A stretch of DNA of 64,000 nucleotides from contig PNAJ01000076.1 in assembly GCA_003170295.1 (NCBI GenBank), positions 1-64,000 of the forward strand, read 5' to 3'. The translations under genes were made by a program, and so were the position numbers. This DNA comes from Bryobacterales bacterium (GTDB lineage: Bacteria > Acidobacteriota > Terriglobia > Bryobacterales > Bryobacteraceae). Of the stretch, positions 17,909 to 26,821 are shown piece by piece. The notes beneath the pieces are model-generated. The model was not told where the DNA came from. It was given only the letters and a program-made list of their open reading frames with translations, and did not search any database. How positions within the stretch are numbered: the first letter of the stretch is position 1; each line of letters starts with the position of its first letter.

Positions 17909-19111
17909 TTGCCTGCGCTCGCTCAATCCGTCGCCGACCTTTCCGCCGCAACCGGCGTGCGCGCCGCTCTCGATTGGTTCCGCCGCGAGCGTGCCTGGAT
18001 TCTCGATCAGCATCTCAAGCTCTGCCGCATCCCCGCGCCCACATTTTTTGAACAGAAGCGCGCCGAATGGATCGCCGCCCGTTTTCGCGACCTCGAATGG
18101 GACGCTAAAATCGATCGCGCCGGCAATGTCGTCGCATCCCTCGAATCCCGTCGCGACGCCCCCCTCATCGCCGTCACCGCCCATCTCGATACCGTCCTCG
18201 CCCCGCGCGCTCCCGACGACATCAAGCTCTCCTCCGACGGCAAGCTGTTCGGACCCGGCGTGTCCGATAACGGAGCCGGCCTGTCCGCGCTCCTCGCTCT
18301 CGCCGCGGCTTGGCAGGCTGCTAAGCCTCTAAACGATTCCCCACTCGCCCCCGTCCTCATCGCCAATGTCGGCGAAGAAGGCGAAGGAAATCTCTCAGGC
18401 ATGCGCTATCTCTGCCGACCCAATGGGACCACCCGCATCAAGGCCTTTCTCGTCCTCGACGGCCCCGGCACCGACCGCATCACCTCGCAAGCTCTCGCCA
18501 GCCGCCGTTTCGACGTCAGCGTTACCGGACCCGGAGGCCATAGCTGGAGCGATTATGGCGTCGGCAATCCCGTCCACGCCCTCAGCCGCGCCGTAACTTT
18601 TTTTACCGACCGCGTTCCGACAGGCGGCCCCAAATCGTCCTTCAATTTTGGGTTGATGGAAGGCGGATCGAGCATCAACTCCATCCCGAGCGAGGCTCGC
18701 GCGAAAGTCGACCTCCGCTCGGAAAGCGCCACGCGTATCGATGAAATGGCGGCGCTCCTCGCGACCGCCGTCGACGAAGCAATCGTGATCGAAAACACCC
18801 GTGGCACCGCGCGCGTGTCCTCAAAGATAAAAGAGATCGGTTCCCGCCCCGGCGGAGGACTCGCCTCCGATGCGCCGATCCTGGAATATATGCGCGCCGT
18901 CGACGCGCATCTCGGCATCCGCAGCCATCTCGACTGCTCCTCCACCGACGCCAATATTCCCTTGTCTCTCGGCATCCCGGCCCTCTCCATCGGCACCGGA
19001 GGCCAAGGCGGCGGCGCCCATACGCCCGCGGAATGGTATCAACCCGAAGGCCGCGAACTAGGCCTCCGCCGCATCCTCCTAGCCCTCGGCCTCCTGCTAA
19101 CCAACGAATGA
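17909..19111 (+). CDS. M20-family metallopeptidase
   Basis: A 400-residue zinc exopeptidase or amidohydrolase of the M20 type. Metal and catalytic motifs are visible: VTAHLDTVLAP (first His and Asp), GPGVSDNGAGLSALL (bridging Asp), VGEEGEGNLSG (catalytic Glu pair), DGPG and the final metal His in GGGAHTPAEWY. The dimerisation domain sits at about 190-310 (GPGGHSWSDYGVGNPVHA). The start is a TTG at 17909 preceded by AGGA; no better ATG exists in the first part. It may cleave small peptides or acylated amino acids. Confidence 0.88.
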   Translation: MPALAQSVADLSAATGVRAALDWFRRERAWILDQHLKLCRIPAPTFFEQKRAEWIAARFRDLEWDAKIDRAGNVVASLESRRDAPLIAVTAHLDTVLAPRAPDDIKLSSDGKLFGPGVSDNGAGLSALLALAAAWQAAKPLNDSPLAPVLIANVGEEGEGNLSGMRYLCRPNGTTRIKAFLVLDGPGTDRITSQALASRRFDVSVTGPGGHSWSDYGVGNPVHALSRAVTFFTDRVPTGGPKSSFNFGLMEGGSSINSIPSEARAKVDLRSESATRIDEMAALLATAVDEAIVIENTRGTARVSSKIKEIGSRPGGGLASDAPILEYMRAVDAHLGIRSHLDCSSTDANIPLSLGIPALSIGTGGQGGGAHTPAEWYQPEGRELGLRRILLALGLLLTNE

Positions 19112-19175
19112 GTGCCTGGCAACTGAGGCCAGAAGTCTACGGCCTACCGATCAAAATCGCGCTTTTCGATGCGTC

Positions 19176-19272
19176 GTGGGGCAGGTTGGCAACCTGCGGA
19201 CCGATTGTCAATCGGTCCATCCGGCCGCGAGGCCGGATGCTTTGTAGAGCCGCGACCAACGGGAGCTGTCAC
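19176..19272 (+). repeat. Composite palindromic repeat (family A plus a family D unit)
   Basis: Within the 351-base gap between the M20 and HtrA genes lies a chain of palindromes: GTGGGGCAGGTTGGCAACCTGC, then GGACCGATTGTCAATCGGTCC, then CATCCGGCCGCGAGGCCGGATG, then an inverted family D unit (GCCGCGACCAACGGGAGC). The part 19188-19224 recurs at 21307-21343 with one mismatch in 37 bases. The rest of the gap (19273-19462) shows no gene. Confidence 0.75.
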
Positions 19273-19462
19273 AACCCCAGTTTTCGAGATCGCCGCCCCG
19301 TCCGCCCCCCAGTGACGTTTTTCCACACCCCTCGTCTATATCCCTGTGAGCGGGGAACGTCAGCCTGCCTGAAACCTCCCGAAGTGCGCGGACATCTATT
19401 AGGATGGAAGTAGACGGTAGGCGGGGTGCGCCCAAAGCTCCGAAAAGAGGTTTAGAAAAAAC

Positions 19463-21106
19463 ATGAAGCTGCTAGATAGAATGAGACAGCAAAAGCTCTT
19501 GTCAACGACTCTGATGTTGTTCACGCTTTCCCTCGGAATCGTGATCGGAACGCTCGTGAACACGGGAGTCAATGCGGCCCGCGCGCAAAACATCGCCCCC
19601 GATGCGACGCCGCTCGTGATTCCCGCCGCGATTGAGACCGGGAATGAATTCTCGAAGCTCGCCAAAAAAATCAGCCCGAGCGTAGTCAACATCACCGCCG
19701 ACTACATGCCCAAGAGGCAAACCACCACCCGGAACCGCGTCCGCCCCGCCAATCCGGACGATCAGGAAGGCAACGGAACTGACGACGGATCCGGCGAATT
19801 GTTCCGCAAGTTTTTCGGCGGCCAGGCTCCCGGCCTCGTGATGCCCCAGGACGATTCCAAACGCGAACAATCCGGCACCGGCTTCATCGTCGATAAGAAC
19901 GGATACATTGTCACCAATAAGCACGTCGTTTCCGACGAGCGTGGCAACCCCGTCGATCACATCAAAGTGAAGGTGCACGGCGACGATTCCGAGTATCGCG
20001 CCAAGCTCATCGGCTTTGACCGCGAGACCGACGTCGCGGTCTTGAAGATCGATACGCACCACCCTCTGCTACCCGTGCCTCTCGCCAATTCCGATGGCGT
20101 GCAGGTGGGTGACTGGGCAGTGGCCATCGGCTCTCCGTTCGGACTCCAGGAAACCGTCACCGCCGGAATCGTCAGCGCCATGAATCGCGCCAACATCGGC
20201 GACGGCCAGTTCCAGCGCTTCATCCAGACCGATGCCGCCATCAATCCCGGCAACAGCGGAGGACCGCTGCTCAATATCCGCGGCGAAGTCATCGGCATCA
20301 ACACTATGATTGCCACGCGCAGCGGCGGTTATGAAGGAATCGGTTTCGCGCTCCCGGTGAACATGGTGGTGCGCGTGTACAACGACATCATCCATGACGG
20401 CCATGTCACCCGCGGCTCCATCGGCGTCAGTTGGGATCCCATCGTCAAGCCGGAAACGCTAAAGGCCTGGGGCTTCGATCACGGCGTCATCCTCCGCGAC
20501 GTGCACAAGGACGGCCCCGCGGATAAAGCCGGCGTCAAGGCTGAGGATATCATCATCGGCATGAACGGCAAGCCGGTGAAAGACGGCGACGATCTGATGA
20601 GCCGCGTTGCCGATATGCCCGTGGGCACTCCCGCCGTTCTCACCATCGATCGCGACGGTAAGAAGATGGACTTCAAGCTAGTCGTGCAGGATCGCTTGAA
20701 GGTTTTCGCCGACGACCCCCGCGTCGCGGGCGAGAATAATCTGACCACGTCCAATAGCGACGTGGGCAAGCCCGAAGTCAGCAAGCTAGTGCAATTCGGC
20801 ATCCAGGTGCGCGCTTTGAGCGATGAGGAAAAGGCGCAGACCACCGAAAAGCACGGCATGCTGGTCACGCGCGTCGAGCCGGGCTCCTTCGCCTCCGATA
20901 TCGGCATGCAGGATCGCGATATCATCACCTCCATCGACCGCCAGCCGGTCAACTCGACCGAAGACATCAAGAAGGTGCAAGGCAAGTTGAAGCCCGGCGA
21001 TCCTGTGGCGTTCCGCGTAATCCGCTCGGCAGGCGCAACGCGCGGCCGTCAATCGGCAACTTCGGTAACGCAATCCCTGTTCCTCAGCGGAACCCTGCCC
21101 GAGTAA
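19463..21106 (+). CDS. HtrA/DegP-type serine protease with two PDZ domains
   Basis: A 547-residue periplasmic quality-control protease with a membrane anchor or signal helix (about 14-34). The trypsin-like domain (about 135-300) has the full triad: His154 (TNKHVV), Asp190 (RETDVAVLKI) and Ser265 (NPGNSGGPL). PDZ1 lies at about 310-400 (GVILRDVHKDGPADKAGVKAEDII) and PDZ2 at about 450-530 (MLVTRVEPGSFASDIGMQDRDII). A Gly/Asp-rich acidic loop (95-130) precedes the protease core, as in DegP LA loops. It degrades or refolds damaged envelope proteins. Confidence 0.93.
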   Translation: MKLLDRMRQQKLLSTTLMLFTLSLGIVIGTLVNTGVNAARAQNIAPDATPLVIPAAIETGNEFSKLAKKISPSVVNITADYMPKRQTTTRNRVRPANPDDQEGNGTDDGSGELFRKFFGGQAPGLVMPQDDSKREQSGTGFIVDKNGYIVTNKHVVSDERGNPVDHIKVKVHGDDSEYRAKLIGFDRETDVAVLKIDTHHPLLPVPLANSDGVQVGDWAVAIGSPFGLQETVTAGIVSAMNRANIGDGQFQRFIQTDAAINPGNSGGPLLNIRGEVIGINTMIATRSGGYEGIGFALPVNMVVRVYNDIIHDGHVTRGSIGVSWDPIVKPETLKAWGFDHGVILRDVHKDGPADKAGVKAEDIIIGMNGKPVKDGDDLMSRVADMPVGTPAVLTIDRDGKKMDFKLVVQDRLKVFADDPRVAGENNLTTSNSDVGKPEVSKLVQFGIQVRALSDEEKAQTTEKHGMLVTRVEPGSFASDIGMQDRDIITSIDRQPVNSTEDIKKVQGKLKPGDPVAFRVIRSAGATRGRQSATSVTQSLFLSGTLPE

Positions 21107-21123
21107 TAAATAGAAGCAATCAA

Positions 21124-21155
21124 AGCCAGGAGAGTCACCCTCTCCTGGCTATTTC
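21124..21155 (+). terminator. Hairpin terminator after htrA-like gene
   Basis: AGCCAGGAGAG, a 5-base loop TCACC, and CTCTCCTGGCT form a perfect 11-base-pair stem 17 bases after the stop codon. Only a short ATTTCC follows, so termination may not be strongly U-driven. Confidence 0.7.
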
Positions 21156-21164
21156 CCCCTCCGG

Positions 21165-21213
21165 GTGGGGCGGACCCCCTGGTCCGCGGCCGATCCCCGG
21201 ATCGGCCCGTCCG
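21165..21213 (+). repeat. Family B palindromic repeat, copy 1
   Basis: A 49-base unit beginning GTGGGGCGGACCCCCTGGTCC and containing the nested palindromes GCGGACC...GGTCCGC and GGCCGATCCCCGGATCGGCC. An inverted copy with one mismatch lies at 33418-33466. It is followed by another hairpin, GCGCGAT-TAGG-GATCGCGC (21245-21263). Confidence 0.8.
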
Positions 21214-21306
21214 GTGTCCGCAGTCCTGGTTTTATTGGTCAAGAGCGCGATTAGGGATCGCGCAAGGACCAGGGGGTTTCCGAAGGTCTCCTAATAATCA
21301 GCCTGT

Positions 21307-21343
21307 GGCAACCTGCGGACCGATTGGCAATCGGTCCATCCGG
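21307..21343 (+). repeat. Family A palindromic repeat, copy 2
   Basis: Starts GGCAACCTGCGGACCGATTG and matches 19188-19224 at 36 of 37 positions. With the family B unit it fills the 317-base gap between the HtrA and O-methyltransferase genes, which holds no gene. Confidence 0.8.
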
Positions 21344-21423
21344 TCAGAGTGTCGCCGCCCCGGGACCATCGCAATTCCCACACCGAACCCCGACGGTCAG
21401 CGAGGGGACTCTCCGGCAACGCT

Positions 21424-22086
21424 CTACAAGCACCGCGCAATCGCAAACCCGTCGTGCCCCTTGCCGCCAACCGTCTGAATCGCCGTCGCGCTCACCCGAG
21501 TCTCTGCAGCAAGAGCCTCCAGGAAACGCCGCACGCCCGCGACGTTCAGATCGCTCGAATCAGGGTCGATCACCGCTCCTTCACGCACGACATTATCGGC
21601 GACAATCAGACTCCCCGGACGCGATAACCGGATCGCCCATTGCAGATACTCCAGATTGTTCGGCTTGTCGGCGTCGATGAAAATCAGGTCAAACGGAGCT
21701 TCGTTAATCAGCAAAGGAAGCGAGTCAAGCGCCCGCCCAACCCGCACATCGACCCCATCGCCAAGCCCAGCCCGAGCAATGTTCGATCGCGCAACCTCAG
21801 CGTGCTTCTCATTCGCTTCGAGCGTAATCAATCGCCCACCCGCAGGCTGCGCCCGCGCCATCCAGATCGCGCTATACCCGCCCAACGTGCCAATTTCGAG
21901 AATCTTGCGCGCCCCTTGCATCTGCGCGAGCAGCATCAGGAATTTCCCTTGATTGGGCGAAACAGCATGCGCCGGCATCCCCGCCTCAGCGCAAGCCCGC
22001 AGCGTCGCATCGAGCCCCGCGTCGGACGGCGCCAGCAAGTCGATAATATAGCGGTCAACCGCCGTCCATAACTCCTGGCTCATCAT
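21424..22086 (-). CDS. Class I SAM-dependent O-methyltransferase (CCoAOMT-like)
   Basis: A 220-residue methyltransferase of the catechol/caffeoyl-CoA O-methyltransferase family. Seen are the N-terminal PNQGKFLMLLAQM, SAM motif I (KILEIGTLGGYSAIWMA), the LEANEKHAEVA acidic loop, the metal-binding LIFIDADKPNNLEYL and IVADNVVREG. The substrate is unknown but is likely a catechol-type compound. It is a single gene, divergent from mqnD. Confidence 0.9.
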   Translation of the reverse strand: MMSQELWTAVDRYIIDLLAPSDAGLDATLRACAEAGMPAHAVSPNQGKFLMLLAQMQGARKILEIGTLGGYSAIWMARAQPAGGRLITLEANEKHAEVARSNIARAGLGDGVDVRVGRALDSLPLLINEAPFDLIFIDADKPNNLEYLQWAIRLSRPGSLIVADNVVREGAVIDPDSSDLNVAGVRRFLEALAAETRVSATAIQTVGGKGHDGFAIARCL

Positions 22087-22144
22087 GCGAGGTTATCTCA
22101 CTTGATGGGTATGCCGATCCTGCTATCATCGAATTTACCCCTGA

Positions 22145-22990
22145 ATGACCACCTCAGTTGCCGCCGAAATCGTCTGTGCTCATAGCCCGGATTCCGATGA
22201 TGCTTACATGTTCTACGCGCTTGCCACGCGCAAGATCCGCTCGTCGCTGGTCGAGTTCCGCCATGTCCTCGGCGACATACAGACCCTCAATCAAAAAGCC
22301 CGCATGGGTGAATATGAGCTGACCGCCGTCTCCTATCACGCCTATCCGTTTATCGCCGATAAATACAAGCTCATGGCCTCCGGCTCGAGCGTTGGCGATG
22401 GCTACGGCCCCATGGTGGTGGCGCTTCATCCCATGGCAATCCAGGACCTGAAAGGCAAGCGCATCGCGATCCCCGGCAAGCTCACCACTGCTTATCTAAC
22501 GCTCCGATTGATGCAGCCCGATTTCGAAGCCGTCGAGGTTCCTTTCGACAAAATTCTCGACACCGTCGAGGAAGGCCGCGCCGACGCCGGCCTCGTCATT
22601 CACGAAGCGCAGTTGACGTTTTCGAAAAGCGGCTTTCACAACGTCGTCGATCTGGGCCGTTGGTGGAAGGATACCTACGATTTGCCCCTGCCATTGGGCG
22701 CCAATGTGCTGCGCCGCGATCTGGCGCCTGAAGTCGGCACTGAATGCTGCCGCCTGATGCGCGAGAGTATTCAATACGCTCTGGATCATCGCGAAGAGGC
22801 GTTAAATTACGCGATGCAGTTTGCCCGCGATATGGACCCAGCTCTGGCTGAGAAATTCGTGGGTATGTACGTCAACCATTACACCGTGGATTGCGGCGAA
22901 CTGGTGCCGGTGGCCGCGCAGAAACTGCTCGATATGGGTTTCGAAGCCGGCTTGATCCCGCATCGCGTGACCGTCGAGTTCGTTCGGTGA
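22145..22990 (+). CDS. mqnD: 1,4-dihydroxy-6-naphthoate synthase (MqnD)
   Basis: A 281-residue periplasmic-binding-protein-fold enzyme acting in the futalosine route to menaquinone, converting cyclic dehypoxanthine futalosine to 1,4-dihydroxy-6-naphthoate. The signature SPDSDDAYMFYAL at the N-terminus, the phrase AVSYHAYPFIADKYKLMASG and IHEAQLTF are characteristic. The presence of mqnD implies menaquinone is made by the futalosine pathway in this organism. Its stop overlaps the start of the HEAT-repeat gene (GTGA). Confidence 0.9.
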   Translation: MTTSVAAEIVCAHSPDSDDAYMFYALATRKIRSSLVEFRHVLGDIQTLNQKARMGEYELTAVSYHAYPFIADKYKLMASGSSVGDGYGPMVVALHPMAIQDLKGKRIAIPGKLTTAYLTLRLMQPDFEAVEVPFDKILDTVEEGRADAGLVIHEAQLTFSKSGFHNVVDLGRWWKDTYDLPLPLGANVLRRDLAPEVGTECCRLMRESIQYALDHREEALNYAMQFARDMDPALAEKFVGMYVNHYTVDCGELVPVAAQKLLDMGFEAGLIPHRVTVEFVR

Positions 22991-24255
22991 AACTGACCAT
23001 TATTCTCGCGCTGCTCGCGTCTCTGGCGTTTTCTCAAGACGTAAAACAGCGCGCCCGCGCGGCTCGCGAGCTCGCGAAGCAAGGGGCGGATTCCATCCCG
23101 CAACTGCTTCCCTATCTGAGCGATGCCGATGTCACGGTGCGCATCGAAGCGGTGAAGGCGCTCGATGAAATCGGCGGGCCTAAAACAGTCGATCCGCTGC
23201 TGCGCATGTTGGCCGACCCCGATCCTGAGATCGAGATCCGCGCGACCGACGGTCTGGTGAATGCGTACCTGCCCGGATATCTCAAAACCGGCCTCAGCGG
23301 CACCTTGCAGCGCGCGGGAAGTTCCATCAAGGCAAAGTTTAGCGATTCCAACGACCAGATTATTGAGGCCTATGTGGAAGTCCGCCCGGAGGTGATCGCG
23401 GCGCTCGGCAAAATGGTCCGCACAGGGGCCGGCACCGAAGCGCGAGCCAACGCGGCAAGAGCGATCGGCATTCTGCGTGGCCGCGCGGCTATTCCGGATT
23501 TGATTGAAGCGCTGCATTCTAAAGACAATTCGGTGATGTTTGAATCGCTCAATGCCATCGAGAAAATCCGCGATCCATCGGCGGCTCCGCGCATCGCCTT
23601 CCTGCTGCGCGATCTGGAAGAAAAAATTCAAGTTGCGGCTCTTTCAACCACCGGAATTCTGCTCAACCGGGAGGCCGCTCCCGATGTTCGCGACGCGCTT
23701 CAACATGCGCGCACCGTCAAAGTTCGCCGCGCCGCGTTGACCGCGCTGGCGATGCTCGCGAATCCAGCCGATCACGCCATCTTCCTTGGTTATCTATCGG
23801 ATAAAGACGATAATCTGCGCTCCGCCGCCTGCGAAGGACTCGCGCGCATTAAGAATCCGATCGATCGTCCGACGCTCGACGGCACTTTCAAGAACGAACA
23901 TAGAATGGGCCCCCGCCTAGCTGCGGCGTTTGCGCTTGTTTCGTTGGGGAACCTCGATACGGGAGAATTCAGCCCTCTGCGCTATCTGATCAACACTCTT
24001 AACGTGAAGTCGTATCAGGGGGTTGCGCTTGCTTACGTGACGGAACTGGCGCGCGATTTAAAAGTTCGCCTTGCGATCTACCCCATGCTGCCGCGCGCCA
24101 CTAGAGACGAGAAAATCCAGTTGTGTGTTGTGTTTGCGAGATCCGGAGAAAAAGATACGCTTTCGTACCTGGAGACTTTGTCGGTCGATCCGGACCACGA
24201 CGTGGCGCAGGAAGCTGTCCGGAGCCTGCGCACACTTCGGGCGCGATTGCCGTAA
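22987..24255 (+). CDS. Exported HEAT-repeat protein
   Basis: A 422-residue protein with a short signal peptide (VKLTIILALLASLAFSQ) and successive HEAT/PBS-lyase-type repeats, e.g. IPQLLPYLSDADVTVRIEAV, VDPLLRMLADPDPEIEIRA and IPDLIEALHSKDNSVMFESL. The GTG at 22987 is preferred because it gives the signal peptide and overlaps the mqnD stop; the upstream extension runs out of frame through mqnD. HEAT arrays are protein-binding scaffolds; no catalytic residues are seen. Confidence 0.82.
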   Translation: MKLTIILALLASLAFSQDVKQRARAARELAKQGADSIPQLLPYLSDADVTVRIEAVKALDEIGGPKTVDPLLRMLADPDPEIEIRATDGLVNAYLPGYLKTGLSGTLQRAGSSIKAKFSDSNDQIIEAYVEVRPEVIAALGKMVRTGAGTEARANAARAIGILRGRAAIPDLIEALHSKDNSVMFESLNAIEKIRDPSAAPRIAFLLRDLEEKIQVAALSTTGILLNREAAPDVRDALQHARTVKVRRAALTALAMLANPADHAIFLGYLSDKDDNLRSAACEGLARIKNPIDRPTLDGTFKNEHRMGPRLAAAFALVSLGNLDTGEFSPLRYLINTLNVKSYQGVALAYVTELARDLKVRLAIYPMLPRATRDEKIQLCVVFARSGEKDTLSYLETLSVDPDHDVAQEAVRSLRTLRARLP

Positions 24256-24270
24256 GCAGCGGGAAAGAAG

Positions 24271-24480
24271 CTACTTCGCCTTCTTCTGTTTCTGTTGGCC
24301 GACGCGGACTTTGAACTGCTTCGCCTGTGCTTCCTGGTAGGCCTTCCAGTCAAAACGCTGAGAAGCTTCAGAAAGATACTTGTTCACGTCGACGCTCTTG
24401 GGCAGGACCGCCATCAGGCTCGCGGTGGTGGAACCATCCGGGCTGGTGATGCGGTACCGCTTGACGTTGGGAATGGACAT
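24271..24480 (-). CDS. Small basic protein of unknown function
   Basis: A 69-residue protein starting at the ATG at 24480, which has AGGAAG 6 bases upstream. It begins MSIPNVKRYRITSPDGSTT, has a YLSEASQRFDWKAYQEAQ helix and a Lys/Gln-rich tail (VGQQKQKKAK). The family is not recognised. It is single-gene, tail to tail with the HEAT-repeat gene. Confidence 0.5.
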   Translation of the reverse strand: MSIPNVKRYRITSPDGSTTASLMAVLPKSVDVNKYLSEASQRFDWKAYQEAQAKQFKVRVGQQKQKKAK

Positions 24481-24550
24481 AACGCTTCCTAGCGTAGCAT
24501 AACCGACCATAATTCACCAAAAACATGCTCTGATGAAGCCTTAAATGACC

Positions 24551-25762
24551 TTAAAAACGCGACGATCGCGCGTTCTCGGAAAGCAGCTTTTCCACTTTCG
24601 CTTCGAACTCTTCCTTCGCTTTCGTGAACAACTCTCCGCTCCCGGTGCTCGGGAAGCCGGCGTGTGCGCCGCGCACGAGGCCGTCGCGGCCTACGAAGAA
24701 AGTTGTCGGCCACGCATTCCAATTCACGGCTTGCGTTAGCTTGCCCGAGGCCTGTTCCCAATCGCCGCCCATCAGCACGGTGTACTCGATTCCGTATTTT
24801 TTGACGAACGCGCGCAGGCGCGCGGGATCTTGCAACTGGTCCGCTTCTTCGAACGAAAGCGCGACAATCTCCAGACCTCGGGAACGATATTTTTTATAGA
24901 GCTCGGTGAGAAACGGAGTTTCATCGTGGCAGTTCGGGCACCAGCTTCCCATGATGTCGATCAGCACTACTTTGCCTTGAAAGCGCGCGTCTTCGTTGGT
25001 CACGAGTTTTCCGTTGAGGTCGTTGAACGCGAAGGTGAACGGCTTGGTCGGGTCCTTCACGCTGGTGTGTTTGGAAGGATCGGTCGGCTCGGGCAAGCCT
25101 TTCGCGCGCGCTTCGGCGGAACGGACCGCGGTCAATTTCGTTTTACCGTTTTGAAGAATGTCGAGAGAGCCATCGGCCAACAATTTCACTTCGAACACTG
25201 ACGGCCTCGCGCCGGAAAAGTGGCTTAATACCAACTTTCCGTTCTTGTACGTTCCTTGTAGTGCTCCGGTGTCGCCATCGATGCGCAGAATCGCCGCGGT
25301 AACCTCGGGTCCCGATTGGCGCACGATGAATTGCCACGCGGATTCGCCTTTATCGCTTGCGAGGGGAATCACCCACAGGCCGGCGATGGAGGGAACGTCT
25401 TCAGTCGTGAGCGGCGAGGGAGTGAAGCGCTTCGCTTGAAACGGATAAACTGTTTTCGCATCGCGGCCGGAGCGGAAATATTTGCCTTCAATCAAGCCGT
25501 CATGCACGGTCGCTTCGAGCTTCGATGCGGTGTAATCCCAGTTGATCGTTAGCGCGCCGTTTGAAAAGTTTCCACTCGACGACGTGAACTTCGCGTCGCC
25601 ATTGAAAAACGATGCGGAAATCTTCGGTCCGTTGCCTGAAATTTCGAAGCGGAATGGGACTTCGAGGTCTTTCACTTTGACGGTGGCATCCCAGAGTCCG
25701 GCGAGGGATTGGGCGATACTGAGGGGAGCGAGAGCGAGGACGGCTGCGGCGAGGAGCTGCAT
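24551..25762 (-). CDS. TlpA-like thioredoxin-fold protein with extra N-terminal domain
   Basis: A 403-residue exported protein (signal peptide 1-17). The C-terminal 150 residues form a TlpA/ResA-type thioredoxin domain with the redox motif WCPNC in IMGSWCPNCHDETPFLTEL and the cis-Pro region WNAWPTTFFVGRDG. The first 250 residues contain two beta-rich segments, each opening with a similar phrase (LAGLWDATVKVKD and IAGLWVIPLASDK). It probably reduces disulfides or heme-site cysteines in the periplasm, useful where multiheme cytochromes are made. Confidence 0.85.
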   Translation of the reverse strand: MQLLAAAVLALAPLSIAQSLAGLWDATVKVKDLEVPFRFEISGNGPKISASFFNGDAKFTSSSGNFSNGALTINWDYTASKLEATVHDGLIEGKYFRSGRDAKTVYPFQAKRFTPSPLTTEDVPSIAGLWVIPLASDKGESAWQFIVRQSGPEVTAAILRIDGDTGALQGTYKNGKLVLSHFSGARPSVFEVKLLADGSLDILQNGKTKLTAVRSAEARAKGLPEPTDPSKHTSVKDPTKPFTFAFNDLNGKLVTNEDARFQGKVVLIDIMGSWCPNCHDETPFLTELYKKYRSRGLEIVALSFEEADQLQDPARLRAFVKKYGIEYTVLMGGDWEQASGKLTQAVNWNAWPTTFFVGRDGLVRGAHAGFPSTGSGELFTKAKEEFEAKVEKLLSENARSSRF

Positions 25763-25972
25763 AATCTACTTTCTCGATGGGGATTGTAGCATATTGGTTG
25801 CAATTTTGTTCTTATCGAAATGAGGCCTGGACCGGATGGCATTCGAGTGTGTCCTGAAAATAGCGGTGGCGCCAACAACGTTCCGCAGTTCGCCGACATC
25901 GAACCGGAGCTCCGGTTGGAACTCAGCGCCGAGGAGCGTCACGAGTGAGGCTGATCCCACCGGCCGGTGTAG

Positions 25973-26004
25973 CACCGCTCCCTATGGTCACGGCTCGGTA
26001 GAGC
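25973..26004 (+). repeat. Family D repeat, copy 1
   Basis: CACCGCTCCCTATGGTCACG continuing GCTCGGTAGAGC. The core CCGCTCCCNNNGGTCRCGG recurs at 38247, 57038, 61225 (inverted) and 19248 (inverted, diverged). Confidence 0.7.
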
Positions 26005-26089
26005 GTTGCGATACAAGCGGGTAGTGGGTTCATACAAGTGGGGGGCTTTTGCAAGGCGGCGCCCGGCTGTAGTAAGCTGGAAGTTCTGA

Positions 26090-26106
26090 GATTCTTCAGA
26101 AGAATC
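26090..26106 (+). promoter_or_regulatory. Palindrome in the rplU leader
   Basis: GATTCTTC A GAAGAATC is a perfect inverted repeat ending 17 bases before the rplU start. In RNA it could form a hairpin with a small loop just upstream of the AGAGGG ribosome site, so it might control translation of the L21-L27 block. Confidence 0.4.
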
Positions 26107-26123
26107 CACAAGAGGGAATCGGT

Positions 26124-26429
26124 ATGTACGCAGTTATTGAAACAGGCGGGAAGCAGTATCGCGCCACTCCGGGGGAATTCCTGGAGATTGAGTCCATCGA
26201 GGGCGAGATTGGCGCGGAGGTCGAGTTCAACAAAGTGCTGGGGCTGTTTGACGGGGAATCCGTCAAGGCTGGGTCGGCGGTGGGAAACGCGCTGGTGAAG
26301 GGCACGATTGTCGCGAATGGCCGGGGCGCGAAGACGATTGTCTTCAAGTTCAAGCGCAAGAAGCAGTACCGGCGCACGCAGGGGCATCGACAGGCATTTA
26401 CCCGCATACAGGTGAGCGAGATCGTATAA
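26124..26429 (+). CDS. rplU: 50S ribosomal protein L21
   Basis: A 101-residue ribosomal protein with the family start [18 protein letters not shown] and the C-terminal [24 protein letters not shown] precedes the start. First gene of the conserved rplU-rpmA-obg block; its TAA overlaps the rpmA ATG by one base (TAATG). Confidence 0.97.
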   Translation: MYAVIETGGKQYRATPGEFLEIESIEGEIGAEVEFNKVLGLFDGESVKAGSAVGNALVKGTIVANGRGAKTIVFKFKRKKQYRRTQGHRQAFTRIQVSEIV

Positions 26430-26710
26430 TGGCACACAAAAAAGGATTAGGCAGTTCTAAAAACGGGCGCGATTCCAATGCGCAGAGGCTGGGCGTCAAG
26501 GCGTTCGGCGGGCAACTGGTTCCCGGCGGTTCGATCATTGTACGGCAGCGCGGGACGAAGATCAAGCCGGGCGTGAATGTCGGATTGGGTAAGGACGACA
26601 CGCTGTTTGCGAAGATCACGGGTGTGATTGAATTCCGCGATCGCGGGCGCATGGGCAAGTTTGTTAATGTTCATCCTTACGTTCCGAATCCGGTTCCTGT
26701 AACGCTGTAG
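26429..26710 (+). CDS. rpmA: 50S ribosomal protein L27
   Basis: A 93-residue protein beginning [20 protein letters not shown] with the family body [20 protein letters not shown]. It begins directly with the mature-type N-terminus (no Firmicutes-type processed extension). Coupled to rplU by a one-base overlap. Confidence 0.97.
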   Translation: MAHKKGLGSSKNGRDSNAQRLGVKAFGGQLVPGGSIIVRQRGTKIKPGVNVGLGKDDTLFAKITGVIEFRDRGRMGKFVNVHPYVPNPVPVTL

Positions 26711-26821
26711 CGGCATTAACCTACCCATAAAAGCCGCCTGAAAATGCGGCTGCAGCCAATATTGGCCGCCCTACAAGCGCGCGGTAGTGTTTACCTGCTG
26801 CGCTATACACCGAACACAACA

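Larger units (their letters stand above)
25763..26123. other. Intergenic region upstream of rplU with a family D repeat and a palindrome
   Basis: A 361-base gap. A 42-codon open frame (25820-25948) has no ribosome site or family resemblance. A family D repeat lies at 25973-26004 (CCGCTCCCTATGGTCACGG...). A perfect 17-base palindrome GATTCTTC-A-GAAGAATC (26090-26106) stands directly before the rplU ribosome site. Confidence 0.5.

Noticed and set aside
25820..25948. A 42-codon open frame before rplU
   Set aside because: No ribosome site and no resemblance to a known small protein; kept only as part of the gap description.
26744..26821. N-terminal extension of Obg
   Set aside because: The 26 extra residues do not match the family, which starts at MFIDEVKI.
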